Of a stretch of 18,433 bases of DNA, positions 1-7,958 are shown in pieces (position 1 is the stretch's first letter; each line of letters starts with the position of its first letter). The notes beneath the pieces were generated by a model. The model did not search any database, was not told the origin of the DNA, and was given only the letters and a program-made list of their open reading frames with translations. The DNA comes from SZUA-186 sp041552135 (GTDB taxonomy: Bacteria > Pseudomonadota > Gammaproteobacteria > UBA9214): positions 1-18,433 of the forward strand of contig JBFELL010000040.1 in NCBI GenBank assembly GCA_041552135.1. The letters are read 5' to 3'. The translations under genes and the position numbers were made by a program.

Positions 1-1
1 A

Positions 2-54
2 GCCAACGGGGACAGATTTATTTGGCCTTGCCAAATAAATCTGTCCCCTTTGGC
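2..54. repeat. Interspersed palindromic repeat (REP/RAYT-associated type)
   Basis: The arms at 8-26 (ggggacagatttatttggc) and 30-48 are perfect 19-base reverse complements around a 3-base loop. Past one mismatch (7/49) the pairing continues for five more bases, giving a stem of about 25 bp. A 21-base piece of the right arm recurs at 18385-18405. From memory, this AAATAAATCTGTCCCC motif is dispersed in many gammaproteobacterial genomes, often beside Y1 (IS200-like/RAYT) transposase genes; no such gene is present here. It starts only a few bases past the stop of the minus-strand operon, so it could also act as a transcript 3'-end hairpin, although there is no clean T-tract. Confidence 0.8.
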
Positions 55-59
55 CAGGG

Positions 60-245
60 TCAGTCGGCAAAGTCCGCATCACACAGGCCGAAGCGCTCGA
101 TGAGTTGCTCCCGGGTGCCGGCGCGAAGCACGGCGCCGTCCGCCGGCGGGTGCGGCTCTTCGGCCATGCGCTCGGTCTCGTCGTCGTAGCGCCAGGCGCG
201 GGAGAGCGGCCGTTCGGCTGCATCCAGCCATATGTAGTATTTCAC
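60..245 (-). CDS. Small orphan protein translationally coupled to the PhoD-like phosphatase
   Basis: I do not recognise this 61-residue protein. I place the start at GTG 245-243, which overlaps the TGA stop (244-242) of the upstream phosphatase as GTGA, the classic arrangement for translational coupling. A longer start (GTG at 302) would overlap the phosphatase by about 60 bases. From the 245 start the protein begins KYYIWLDAAERPLSRAW, a hydrophilic and plausible N-terminus, whereas the 19 residues before it are arginine/proline-rich and look like out-of-frame translation. The chain is acidic and soluble, with no signal peptide, membrane segment or cysteine pair; its only cysteine is near the C-terminus (FGLCDADFAD). 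It is the last gene of the operon and ends 6 bases from the palindrome at 2-54. The ORF and coupling are visible; any function is unknown. Confidence 0.6.
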   Translation of the reverse strand: MKYYIWLDAAERPLSRAWRYDDETERMAEEPHPPADGAVLRAGTREQLIERFGLCDADFAD

Positions 246-1609
246 GGCGTCGCAGGGGGCGGGCGTGATACCAGCTCGCGGGCGCGGATGTCGCGTGTCC
301 ACTGTGTTACACCGTCGGCATTGATTACCGACAGCTGCAGTGTGCGCTCGCTCTTCGGTCCGCTGATGTCCAGCTGGCAGAAGTTGCGCTCGGCGACATA
401 GGTTCCCGGCACCAGGCGCGGGTTCGCCCGGCCGAAGCCGCGCTGGTGCGGTCCGGAGGTCAGTGGCGAGCAGGTCAGTTCATACAACGGGTAGCTGCGG
501 TCACGGGGCAAGCGGAACAGGGCCGAGTAGTGGGTGTCGCCACTGAGCAGCAGCACGCCCTCGATGCCGGTTTCTTCCAGCCAGGCGAGGAAGTCAGAGC
601 GCTCATCCGGGAAGTGGGTCCAGGCCTCCTTGCCGGTGATGTCATTGAGCAGCTGGCTGCTGCTGGCGATGATCTTGAACGGGGCCTTCGAGGCCAGCAG
701 GGCGTCTTTCAGCCATGCCAGCTGCACCTCTCCAAGCAGGGTCTTGTCCGGGCCGTTCGGGGTACGGTCGTTATCCCGCCAGGTGCGGGTATCGAGCAGG
801 AAGAAATCCACATCGTGAAAGACCGTCTTGGTGAATATCCCGCCAGAACCGTGCAGGCCGTAAGCCGGATTTGCCCAGTAGCGCCGGAACAGTTCCCGGC
901 TGGTATCGGCGAAGACGAAGCTGCGGCTGGCGTTGTCGTGGCCATAGTCGTGGTCGTCCCAGATGGCGTAATGATGCGTCGAGCGCAGCAGCGGCTGCAA
1001 CTCGGGCAGTGCGCGCGTGTGGCGGTAGCGCTCGGCCATGCCCCAGCGGCTGTCATAGTCCGCCTCGCGCAGGTAAACATTGTCGCCGAGCCACAGCATC
1101 ATGTCCGGTGATTGCGCCGCCATGGTCTCGAAGATGTCGTAGCGCTCGCCGTAGGGCTTTCCGGGCCGGTCATAGTCAGGCTCGTTGATGTAGGCACAGG
1201 AGCCGGCAAGCAGCCGAAAGGGCGGTGGATCGCTGCGCCATTGCCAGAGCGGCTGGGTGCGAAAGTAAAGCGTCTCGCCGGTTGTCAGGACCTTGCCATC
1301 GGCGACAACATGGTAGGCATAGCGCGTGCCTGGCTCGAGACCGGTCAGCTCGAAGTGTATCGCGTTCTGTGTCTTTGCCGACGTCGCTACAGCTGTGCTT
1401 GACCGGATCTCTGCCGGCAGGCCGTCAGGCCAGTAGTCTATCCGCACATCCGCCGGCCCGGAGAACTGCACCCAGAGGGTGACGGCGCGCATGGCGCTGT
1501 GTCCGGGCATCGGCCCGGCGGTGATATGGACCGGCGCTGCGGCGTACGCCCCCGTTATGACGGCGAGTTGCGCAACAAGAAGCAGTAGGACGAGTGTGAT
1601 GCGTGGCAT
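242..1609 (-). CDS. Secreted PhoD-like phosphatase/phosphodiesterase
   Basis: 455 residues. An N-terminal signal peptide (hydrophobic core about residues 5-22, AYAA cleavage region) indicates export to the periplasm or cell surface. A fibronectin-like N-terminal domain (about 25-120, with the GLEPGTRYAYHV motif) precedes a metallophosphoesterase domain, as in the PhoD family. Visible catalytic landmarks are GSC (136-138), WLGDN (173-177), WDDHDYGHDN (217-226) and SGDTH (356-360), which supply the Asp, Asn and His metal ligands. Family members hydrolyse phosphomonoesters or diesters with Ca/Fe centres, so a role in phosphate scavenging is likely, though the substrate cannot be read from sequence. 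The gene lies 45 bases after the DUF4845 gene and overlaps the next small gene by 4 bases, so it is probably the middle gene of a three-gene operon. No strong Shine-Dalgarno is visible before the ATG. I saw no clear Pho box. Confidence 0.9.
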   Translation of the reverse strand: MPRITLVLLLLVAQLAVITGAYAAAPVHITAGPMPGHSAMRAVTLWVQFSGPADVRIDYWPDGLPAEIRSSTAVATSAKTQNAIHFELTGLEPGTRYAYHVVADGKVLTTGETLYFRTQPLWQWRSDPPPFRLLAGSCAYINEPDYDRPGKPYGERYDIFETMAAQSPDMMLWLGDNVYLREADYDSRWGMAERYRHTRALPELQPLLRSTHHYAIWDDHDYGHDNASRSFVFADTSRELFRRYWANPAYGLHGSGGIFTKTVFHDVDFFLLDTRTWRDNDRTPNGPDKTLLGEVQLAWLKDALLASKAPFKIIASSSQLLNDITGKEAWTHFPDERSDFLAWLEETGIEGVLLLSGDTHYSALFRLPRDRSYPLYELTCSPLTSGPHQRGFGRANPRLVPGTYVAERNFCQLDISGPKSERTLQLSVINADGVTQWTRDIRARELVSRPPPATP

Positions 1610-1654
1610 GGCGGCGGGCAGGCTGCCGTGGTACGGAACCGGCCCCGGTCCTTG

Positions 1655-2023
1655 CTATTCCAGGGTGAGGGTTCTCTCGTAGGGCATGGGTTTCTTTCCG
1701 TAGATCAGGTTGAGTTCTCTCTCGTAGCTCACCTTGACGATGTAGGCCTCGCCGTCCTGCGTCACCTTGAAGCTGTCCCTCAGGTCTTCCATCTGGTTCA
1801 GGTTCAGCTGCTTGTTGATCATCTTGCTGACATCAGCGGCACTGCTGAAGGGTGTTTCCTCCCGGGACTTTTCGAGATTGGCAAGGATGGAGTCCACGGT
1901 GCCGGCCTCGATGTACTGCGGGATGTATTGCAGGCCGATGTAGGCGCCTGCGCCAATGATCGCCAGGATGATGACGAGGCCAATGGCGGAAATACCCTGC
2001 TGTGCTCTTTGCATGGAATTCAT
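1655..2023 (-). CDS. DUF4845 single-pass membrane protein
   Basis: 122 residues. A short basic N-terminus (MNSMQRAQQG) is followed by one strongly hydrophobic segment (about residues 11-33) and a soluble domain ending in EAYIVKVSYERELNLIYGKKP. This is the pattern of the DUF4845 family, a pilin-like or membrane-anchored protein of unknown function. In many gammaproteobacteria a DUF4845 gene sits between lepB and rnc-era; here it instead heads an operon with a PhoD-like phosphatase. The chosen ATG (2023-2021) has GAGGA 11 bases upstream. The ATG nearer to that SD opens a three-codon frame (M-T-S-stop), so it is not the start. Membrane anchoring is clear, the family assignment is from memory of the sequence pattern, and the function is unknown. 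Confidence 0.8.
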   Translation of the reverse strand: MNSMQRAQQGISAIGLVIILAIIGAGAYIGLQYIPQYIEAGTVDSILANLEKSREETPFSSAADVSKMINKQLNLNQMEDLRDSFKVTQDGEAYIVKVSYERELNLIYGKKPMPYERTLTLE

Positions 2024-2267
2024 GATGTCATGTGTCCTCGATGATATGGCGGATCAGGCGTTAGAAGACAGAATACAAACGGCATGGTACGCACGGTTCG
2101 CGTGGGCTTCAATAAACCCTGTTGTCGTCCCTGGTGCCCGGACCAGGGGTGTTATGGCCTGTTTGCAGATATTTGCAATTCCTGCAGGTGGAACGGGGCC
2201 TGCCCGCGGGGAAGGTCGCGGTCTTCGGGAGGGGGCGGCTGAAGGTGCTATGCGGGGGCTGTCGCGA

Positions 2268-3203
2268 CTAGCGGGTGCTCAGGTATTTCGCCGGGTTGAC
2301 CTGCTTGCCGTCGCGCAGGACCTCGATGTGCACATGCGGGCCGGTCGAGCGGCCGGTGGAGCCCATCAGGGCGACCGCCTGTCCCTTCCGGACGGTATCG
2401 CCGGCCTGTACCAGCGGTTCCCTGTTATGGCCGTAGCGGGTGATATAGCCCTTGCCATGATCGATCTCGACCAGGTTGCCGTAGCCGTTGCGCTTGCCCG
2501 ACCAGATCACCACGCCGTCGCCCAGCGCCAGGACGTCGCTGCCTGCCTTGCCGGCAATGTCGATGCCCTTGTGGTGTTCCTGCTTGCCGGAAAACGGGTC
2601 GATACGCGAACCGAATTTTGAGGACAGGTGGCCGTTTTCGACCGCATTGCCGGAAGGCATGACGCGATCATGCAACTGCCGGTGCCGGAGCAGCTGTTCG
2701 AGAACCGCCAGTTTGTACTGGCGGTCTGCCATGGTGGCATCCAGTTCATCCAGCATGCCGAGGAAATCCGGTACGCTGGTGGCGGTCAGTTGCGTTGCAT
2801 CACGGGGTCCTCCCACGGGGGGTGCGATGTTGAAGTCGAATTCCGCGGCATCGAGATCGGCCTGTTCCACAAGTCGCTCCCCCAGTGCATCCAGTCGCAG
2901 CATCTGTGCCTGCATCCGGCCAAGGCGCAGCGTGAGTGCGTCCAGGTTGTCGCGGGCGCTGTCCCTGGCGGTATGGAGGTCTGACTGCTGCTGGCGGGCG
3001 AGTTCCTGCAAGGAATCGACTTCGGCAAGCCGGCTGCTGGACTCGGTGATGATGCCAAGGCGAAAGCCGCCATAGAGAATGGCCCCGCCCAGCATGAGAA
3101 ACACAAGCAGGGCAAGTTGCACGGCACGCCGCGGATTGATTTCGAAACTGCGTACCTCACCGATGCGGTCGGTGAACAGTATGATATTCAGAGTGTGTCT
3201 CAT
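2268..3203 (-). CDS. Membrane-anchored M23 murein endopeptidase
   Basis: 311 residues from ATG 3203. The order is a short cytoplasmic N-terminus (LNIILFTDRIGEVRSFEIN), a transmembrane helix (about 27-48), a coiled-coil or helical region with AELARQQQ- and LDALTLRL-like heptads (about 55-185), and a C-terminal LytM/M23 domain (about 195-311). The zinc site is complete: H211xxxD215 in HHKGIDI, and H290-V-H292 in GPHVHIE. Family members cleave peptide crosslinks in peptidoglycan, or act as regulators when the site is broken; here the site looks intact, so an active periplasmic hydrolase is expected. A longer start (ATG 3242) exists with AGGA only 3 bases before it. I prefer 3203 because relatives begin at this RHTLNII-type segment, although its own SD is weak. 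The promoter should lie in the AT-rich region upstream. Confidence 0.9.
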   Translation of the reverse strand: MRHTLNIILFTDRIGEVRSFEINPRRAVQLALLVFLMLGGAILYGGFRLGIITESSSRLAEVDSLQELARQQQSDLHTARDSARDNLDALTLRLGRMQAQMLRLDALGERLVEQADLDAAEFDFNIAPPVGGPRDATQLTATSVPDFLGMLDELDATMADRQYKLAVLEQLLRHRQLHDRVMPSGNAVENGHLSSKFGSRIDPFSGKQEHHKGIDIAGKAGSDVLALGDGVVIWSGKRNGYGNLVEIDHGKGYITRYGHNREPLVQAGDTVRKGQAVALMGSTGRSTGPHVHIEVLRDGKQVNPAKYLSTR

Positions 3204-3706
3204 TGTTGTTGCCGTTCTTGTTTGACCGGATTGGCCGTCCATTCATCCTGCGGGGAGGTCAGGTTGCTGTCCTTGTTACGGCAGTGACCGGCTGTGCCGC
3301 GGATCCATACATTAACAGATTGGGAGAATGTCGGCCGTATGGCAATTGGCCACAAGTACAAGTAGTTCGATATATCAACATATAAAACAGTTAGATAAAT
3401 TATAAACCTTATAATATTTCTCAAGAATCGCGTTGACGCCGGACATCGGATTGGCTCGCCCGGCGCGGTGTTCAGGGTGCCGCTGATGCCGCGTGTTCGC
3501 GGTCCGGTGCGATTGACGGCAGGCGCTCTGGCGGGGTTTTCGAGGGGTCGGTGCGTGCTGACGAGCCGGCCTTCGTTCTCCTTGCCGATTCTGTTTCAAT
3601 AGGCGGGCCGGGGCGGCTGGCCGCGTGTTGCCGTTGATCCGGAGTGCACTGCTGGAAATTTTTCGCGGGGTCAACGCTGGTATGGGTACACACTAGAGGA
3701 GCGACA
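3204..3706. other. Divergent intergenic region between the M23 peptidase and qmcA
   Basis: About 500 bases with no convincing gene. Open frames here (for example minus 3375-3674 and 3472-3777) are arginine/proline/threonine-rich and lack an SD, so I read them as noise. The part nearest the M23 gene and the part nearest qmcA are GC-rich. In the middle is a sharp AT-rich island (3361-3420), where divergent promoters for the two transcription units would be expected. Confidence 0.6.
3361..3420. promoter_or_regulatory. AT-rich island with TATAAT and dyad; candidate promoter/operator
   Basis: Only 12 of these 60 bases are G or C, in a window that is otherwise GC-rich. A perfect TATAAT lies at 3410-3415 on the plus strand. 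It overlaps the right arm of a 7-bp dyad, attataa (3399-3405) and ttataat (3409-3415), whose left arm also reads as TATAAT on the minus strand. A second small palindrome, gatatatc, is at 3369-3376. No good -35 box lies at the usual distance on either strand. The location between divergent genes makes a promoter or regulator/nucleoid-protein site likely, but which gene each -10 serves is inference. Confidence 0.4.
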
Positions 3707-4633
3707 ATGGACAATGTATCAATCTTCGTACTGGTCATTCTGGCACTGGGTATCGTCACTGTCTGGATGGGCGTCAAGTCGGTGCCGCAGGGATATGAAT
3801 GGCCGGTCGAACGCTTCGGCCGTTATCAGCGGACTCTGGCCCCGGGCCTCAATCTGATCATCCCGTACATCGACCAGATCGGCAATAAGCTCAACATGAT
3901 GGAGACCGTGCTCGATATCGACAGCCAGGAGGTCATTACCAAGGACAACGCCATGGTGCGGGCCGACGGCGTGGTTTTCTTCCAGATCATCGATGCGGCA
4001 AGGGCGGCCTACGAGGTGAACGACCTGGAGCGCGCCATCAACAACCTCACCATGACCAATATCCGTACCGTGATGGGCAGCATGGATCTCGACGAACTGC
4101 TGTCACAGCGCGATGTCATCAATGCCAGGCTGCTCGAGGTGGTCGATGCGGCGTCCACCCCCTGGGGGGTGAAGGTCACCCGCATCGAGATCAAGGACAT
4201 CCAGCCACCGCAGGACCTGGTCGATTCCATGGCCCGCCAGATGAAGGCCGAGCGTGACAAGCGTGCCGCCATCCTCGAGGCGGAGGGCAAGCGGCAGTCG
4301 GAGATCCTGCAGGCGGAGGGGGAGAAGCGCGCCGTGATCCTGGAGGCGGAGGGCCGGCGCGAGGCCGCCTTCCGCGACGCCGAGGCCAGGGAGCGCGAGG
4401 CGGAGGCCGAGTCGAATGCCACCCGGATGGTGTCCGAGGCCATCAGCGCCGGTGACATCAATGCCATCAATTACTTCGTCGCGCAGCAATATGTCGATGC
4501 GCTGAAGTCGATCGGTATTGCCGGCAACCAGAAACTGGTGCTGATGCCGCTGGAGGCCAGCAGTGTCATCGGCTCGGTCGCCGGTATATCCGAAATCGCG
4601 AAAGCGGCATTCAGCAAGCAGGAGCAGACCTGA
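3707..4633 (+). CDS. qmcA: SPFH/stomatin-family membrane protein (QmcA, paraslipin)
   Basis: 308 residues from ATG 3707, chosen because AGAGGAG sits 5 bases upstream and the N-terminus then starts with the expected membrane anchor (about residues 4-22). An SPFH/band-7 domain follows (KSVPQGYEWPVERFGRY through the region near DIQPPQDLV). From about residue 175 there is a long charged coiled coil with repeated ILEAEGKR/ILQAEGEKR/ILEAEGRR units. The C-terminal part carries AQQYVDALKSIG and KLVLMPLE, typical of stomatin/paraslipin proteins. Family members form large ring-like membrane oligomers, organise membrane domains and modulate membrane proteases such as FtsH. The stop overlaps the next start by one base (TGATG), so it is tightly coupled to the NfeD gene, the usual partner of this family. 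Confidence 0.95.
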   Translation: MDNVSIFVLVILALGIVTVWMGVKSVPQGYEWPVERFGRYQRTLAPGLNLIIPYIDQIGNKLNMMETVLDIDSQEVITKDNAMVRADGVVFFQIIDAARAAYEVNDLERAINNLTMTNIRTVMGSMDLDELLSQRDVINARLLEVVDAASTPWGVKVTRIEIKDIQPPQDLVDSMARQMKAERDKRAAILEAEGKRQSEILQAEGEKRAVILEAEGRREAAFRDAEAREREAEAESNATRMVSEAISAGDINAINYFVAQQYVDALKSIGIAGNQKLVLMPLEASSVIGSVAGISEIAKAAFSKQEQT

Positions 4634-5082
4634 TGGAGGCGCTGGATTTTACCCTCGACTACTGGCACTGGTGGATACTGGGCGGCACGTTCCTGCTGCT
4701 CGAGGCCTTTGTCTCGGGATTCTTCTTCCTCTGGCTGGTCGTGTCGGCGGCGGTCGTCGGCTTCGCCATGCTCGTGTATCCCGGGATGGGCTGGAAAATC
4801 CAGCTGCTTGTCTTCTCCGTGCTTTCTGTTGCGACCATAGTGGCCTTTCGCGGTTACCAGAGAAAACACCCGGCCAGGACGGACCAGCCGGAACTGAACC
4901 GCAGAAGCCGGCAGTACATCGGCCGCAGCTTCACGCTGGGCGAGCCCATCGTCAATGGCATGGGCAGCCTGCATGTGGACGACAGCACCTGGCGTATCGT
5001 CGGCGATGATATGCCTGCCGGAGTAACGATCACCGTGGTGGGGGTCGATGGCGTGCTGCTGAAGGTGGAGAAAAAGGCCTAG
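4633..5082 (+). CDS. Short NfeD-family membrane protein, partner of QmcA
   Basis: 149 residues. The N-terminal half is membrane-embedded: WHWWILGGTFLLLEAFVSG and following hydrophobic stretches (about residues 12-49 and 54-72). A soluble C-terminal domain of about 60 residues begins near the RSRQYIGRSFTLGEP segment and ends in VDGVLLKVEKK; this fits the OB-fold NfeD domain. The protein is the short form (YbbJ-like), without the ClpP-like protease domain of long NfeD. In known systems it acts with its SPFH partner in membrane quality control. The ATG shares its A with the qmcA TGA, so translation is probably coupled. A large palindrome follows 24 bases after the stop and may end the transcript. 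Confidence 0.9.
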   Translation: MEALDFTLDYWHWWILGGTFLLLEAFVSGFFFLWLVVSAAVVGFAMLVYPGMGWKIQLLVFSVLSVATIVAFRGYQRKHPARTDQPELNRRSRQYIGRSFTLGEPIVNGMGSLHVDDSTWRIVGDDMPAGVTITVVGVDGVLLKVEKKA

Positions 5083-5106
5083 CGGCGGGCGGTCATGCGA
5101 ACATCC

Positions 5107-5174
5107 GCAGGCGCGAATTTGGTCGCGATTATTCCCGGCCAGCAGAAAGCAATCGCGACTCAATTCGCGCCTGC
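5107..5174. repeat. Long imperfect palindrome between nfeD and pdxH
   Basis: The arms 5107-5130 and 5151-5174 (24 bases each) are reverse complements with two adjacent mismatches near the middle; the 20-base loop is 5131-5150. Each arm contains gcgcgaatt and tcgcgatt sub-motifs. There is no T-tract on either side, so it is not a canonical intrinsic terminator. It could be a REP/BIME-like element, a transcript-stabilising 3' hairpin or a protein-binding dyad. It lies between two genes on the same strand and is the only element of this size in the gap. Confidence 0.7.
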
Positions 5175-5218
5175 CTTGCATCAATGCATCAGGACACAGG
5201 GGCAGCCGTAACTGAACC

Positions 5219-5869
<651 letters not shown>

Positions 5870-5993
5870 CAGCTGCATCAAGGCCGGGCCCTGACGTCGA
5901 CCCGGGCGCCCTCCCATGGGCGCGGCTACACGGGACCCCCACCGGGCGCTGTCCCGGGCCGCTGCGGCATGCCGGCGGGTTTGCGGGCGCTGC

Positions 5994-6023
5994 CTTGTGG
6001 ACAGGGCGCTTCTATCCAATAAT
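5994..6023 (+). promoter_or_regulatory. Possible heat-shock-like promoter upstream of the dnaK paralog
   Basis: cttgtgg (5994-6000) followed after 14 bases by tccaataat (6015-6023) loosely resembles a sigma-32 promoter (CTTGAAA, then CCCCATNT at about 13-14 bases). It lies about 50 bases before the dnaK ATG. The -10 match is partial, so this is a weak call, suggested mainly by the gene downstream. Confidence 0.2.
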
Positions 6024-6071
6024 GGATTTACAGAACGTAGCGTGTCGCATACAACCGACAGGGAGGGGCAC

Positions 6072-7949
6072 ATGGCCGTCATAGGCATCGATCTGGGCAC
6101 GTCGAACTCGGCAGCCGCCGTGCTGCGGGGCGGGCGGCCGGTCATCATCCCCAGCGCCGAGGGCATCAGCCTGGGCGGCAAGGCCTTCCCCAGCTACGTG
6201 GCGATCACGGCAGACGGGCAGACCCTGATCGGCGAACCGGCGCGCCGCCAGGCCGCCGTCAATGCCGAGGGCACCGCAACCGGTTTCAAACGCAGCATGG
6301 GTACGCGCGACAGGATCCGGCTGCACGGCCAGGCGTTTTCCCCGGAGCAGCTCTCCGCCTTCCTGTTGCAGAAGATCAAGCGTGACGCCGAGGCGTTTCT
6401 CGGGGAACCGGTAGAGAAGGCGGTGGTCACCGTCCCGGCCTACTTCGACGACAACCAGCGCAGCGCCACCAAGGACGCCTGCCGCATTGCCGGCATCGAG
6501 GTCGCGCGCCTGGTGAACGAGCCGACCGCGGCCTCCCTGGCCTACGGCCTGGACCGGGTGGACGAGGAGTTGCGGATCGCCGTCGTCGATTTCGGCGGCG
6601 GCACGCTGGATGTCACCATTATGGAATTCGGCAAGGGGGTCTTCGAGGTCAAGGCCACCAGCGGCGACACCCGCCTGGGCGGTTCCGACATGGACCAGAA
6701 ACTGGTCGACCACCTTGCCGGGCGCTTCTACACGGAAACCGGTGTGGACGTTCACAGCGATCCAAAGGCCCTGGCCCGGCTCCGGGAAGCGGCGGAGATC
6801 GCCAAGATCGAGCTCTCGACCAGCATCAACACGAACATCAGCCTGCCGTACCTGGCGGCGGTGGCCGGCGAGCCGAAGCACCTGGAGGTGACGCTGTCCC
6901 GCGCCGAACTCGAGCGGCAGGTGCGGGAAGTGGTCGAGCGCTGCCGCGGGCCGATTGACCAGGCGCTGCACGATGCCGGCGCCAGCGCGGGGGATGTCGA
7001 CAGGATCGTCTTTGTCGGTGGCCCGACCCGCATGCCGGTGGTGCGGCAGTTCTTCGAGGAACTGTTCGGTCGCAAGGCGGAGATGGGCGTCGACCCGATG
7101 GAGTGCGTTGCCAGCGGCGCGGCGATCCAGGCCGGCGTGCTCAGCGGTGAGGTGGGCGATATCGTCCTGGTCGATGTCACGCCGCTCACCCTGGGGGTCG
7201 AGACCCTCGGCGGGGTGGCCACCTCGCTGATTGCGCGCAACACGCCCATCCCGATCAAACACACCGAGACCTTCACCACGGCAGCGGACATGCAGACCTC
7301 GGTGACCGTGCATGTCTACCAGGGGGAGCGTCCCATGGCGCGAGACAACACCAGCCTGGGTGAATTCAACCTCGAGGGCCTGCCGCCGGCACCACGCGGC
7401 GTGCCCAAGATCGACGTGACCTTCGATATCGATGCCAACGGTATCCTCAATGTCACGGCCAGGGACCAGGCGACGGGCAGGGAGCAGTCGATCAGCATCA
7501 GCGGATCCACGCGGCTCTCGGAAGATGAAAAACAGCGCATGGTCGACGAGGCCGAGCGCTATGCGGAGGATGACGCAAAACGCCGCGAGAAGGCCGAGAA
7601 ACTCAACGCGGCGGATTCCCTGTGCTACCAGGCGGAGCGGATGCTGGCCGATTACAGCGACAAGCTCACCGGGGACATGCGCAACCGCTTGCAGACGGTC
7701 ATGCACAGCACGCGGGAGGCCCTGCAGCAGGGCGACGCCGAGCTGGCGGAGCAGCGCAGCAAGGAGCTGGAGGAGGTGCTGCGCGATGCCGGCGTGGCGC
7801 TGTACTCACAGAGCCCCGAGGCGCCGAAGTCGGGCGCCTACGCGCCTCACCCGTATCCGGACACCAGCGGCGCAGGCGTCGGGGAAAAACCATCGGGTTC
7901 CGGGGAGCGCGGCCGCGTGGTCGATGCCGATTACGAAGAAAGCAGCTGA
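6072..7949 (+). CDS. dnaK: DnaK-type Hsp70 chaperone, insert-less (Gram-positive-like) form
   Basis: 625 residues from ATG 6072, which has GGGAGGGG just upstream; the open frame extends further 5' but that part is arginine-rich noise. The ATPase domain shows IGIDLGTSNS (4-13), the catalytic-type Lys73 in FKRSMG, the linker-type VNEPTAASLAYG, DFGGGTLDVT (173-182) and VFVGGPTRMP. The substrate-binding domain begins near VDVTPLTLGVETLGG, and the helical lid ends in the acidic tail VDADYEESS. Between FKRSMG and SPEQLS there are only 12 residues; E. coli DnaK has about 37, while Bacillus DnaK has 12. That insert is normally a mark of Gram-negative DnaK, so this is probably a second, divergent paralog. 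A DnaJ gene follows after 9 bases, but no grpE is in the window. Predicted role: ATP-dependent folding of cytoplasmic clients with the adjacent J-protein. Confidence 0.95.
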   Translation: MAVIGIDLGTSNSAAAVLRGGRPVIIPSAEGISLGGKAFPSYVAITADGQTLIGEPARRQAAVNAEGTATGFKRSMGTRDRIRLHGQAFSPEQLSAFLLQKIKRDAEAFLGEPVEKAVVTVPAYFDDNQRSATKDACRIAGIEVARLVNEPTAASLAYGLDRVDEELRIAVVDFGGGTLDVTIMEFGKGVFEVKATSGDTRLGGSDMDQKLVDHLAGRFYTETGVDVHSDPKALARLREAAEIAKIELSTSINTNISLPYLAAVAGEPKHLEVTLSRAELERQVREVVERCRGPIDQALHDAGASAGDVDRIVFVGGPTRMPVVRQFFEELFGRKAEMGVDPMECVASGAAIQAGVLSGEVGDIVLVDVTPLTLGVETLGGVATSLIARNTPIPIKHTETFTTAADMQTSVTVHVYQGERPMARDNTSLGEFNLEGLPPAPRGVPKIDVTFDIDANGILNVTARDQATGREQSISISGSTRLSEDEKQRMVDEAERYAEDDAKRREKAEKLNAADSLCYQAERMLADYSDKLTGDMRNRLQTVMHSTREALQQGDAELAEQRSKELEEVLRDAGVALYSQSPEAPKSGAYAPHPYPDTSGAGVGEKPSGSGERGRVVDADYEESS

Positions 7950-7958
7950 TGCGGATGC

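Noticed and set aside
2129..2148. ccctggt/accaggg dyad between the M23 gene and the DUF4845 gene
   Set aside because: Seven base pairs without a T-tract on either strand and no link to a promoter.
2162..2177. Two tttgca copies 10 bases apart as an operator
   Set aside because: Six-base repeats at this spacing are easily random, and there is no nearby promoter evidence.
4265..4410. Repeats encoding ILEAEG units as a DNA repeat array
   Set aside because: They are the coiled-coil heptads of the SPFH protein; no independent DNA repeat or CRISPR spacing.
5906..5923. gcgccc/gggcgc hairpin after pdxH as a terminator
   Set aside because: Only 6 bp with a 6-base loop, and no T-tract follows; expected by chance in GC-rich DNA.
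6012..7706. 564-residue minus-strand open frame across dnaK
   Set aside because: It is a low-complexity antisense shadow of a clear DnaK gene, with no SD and no family.
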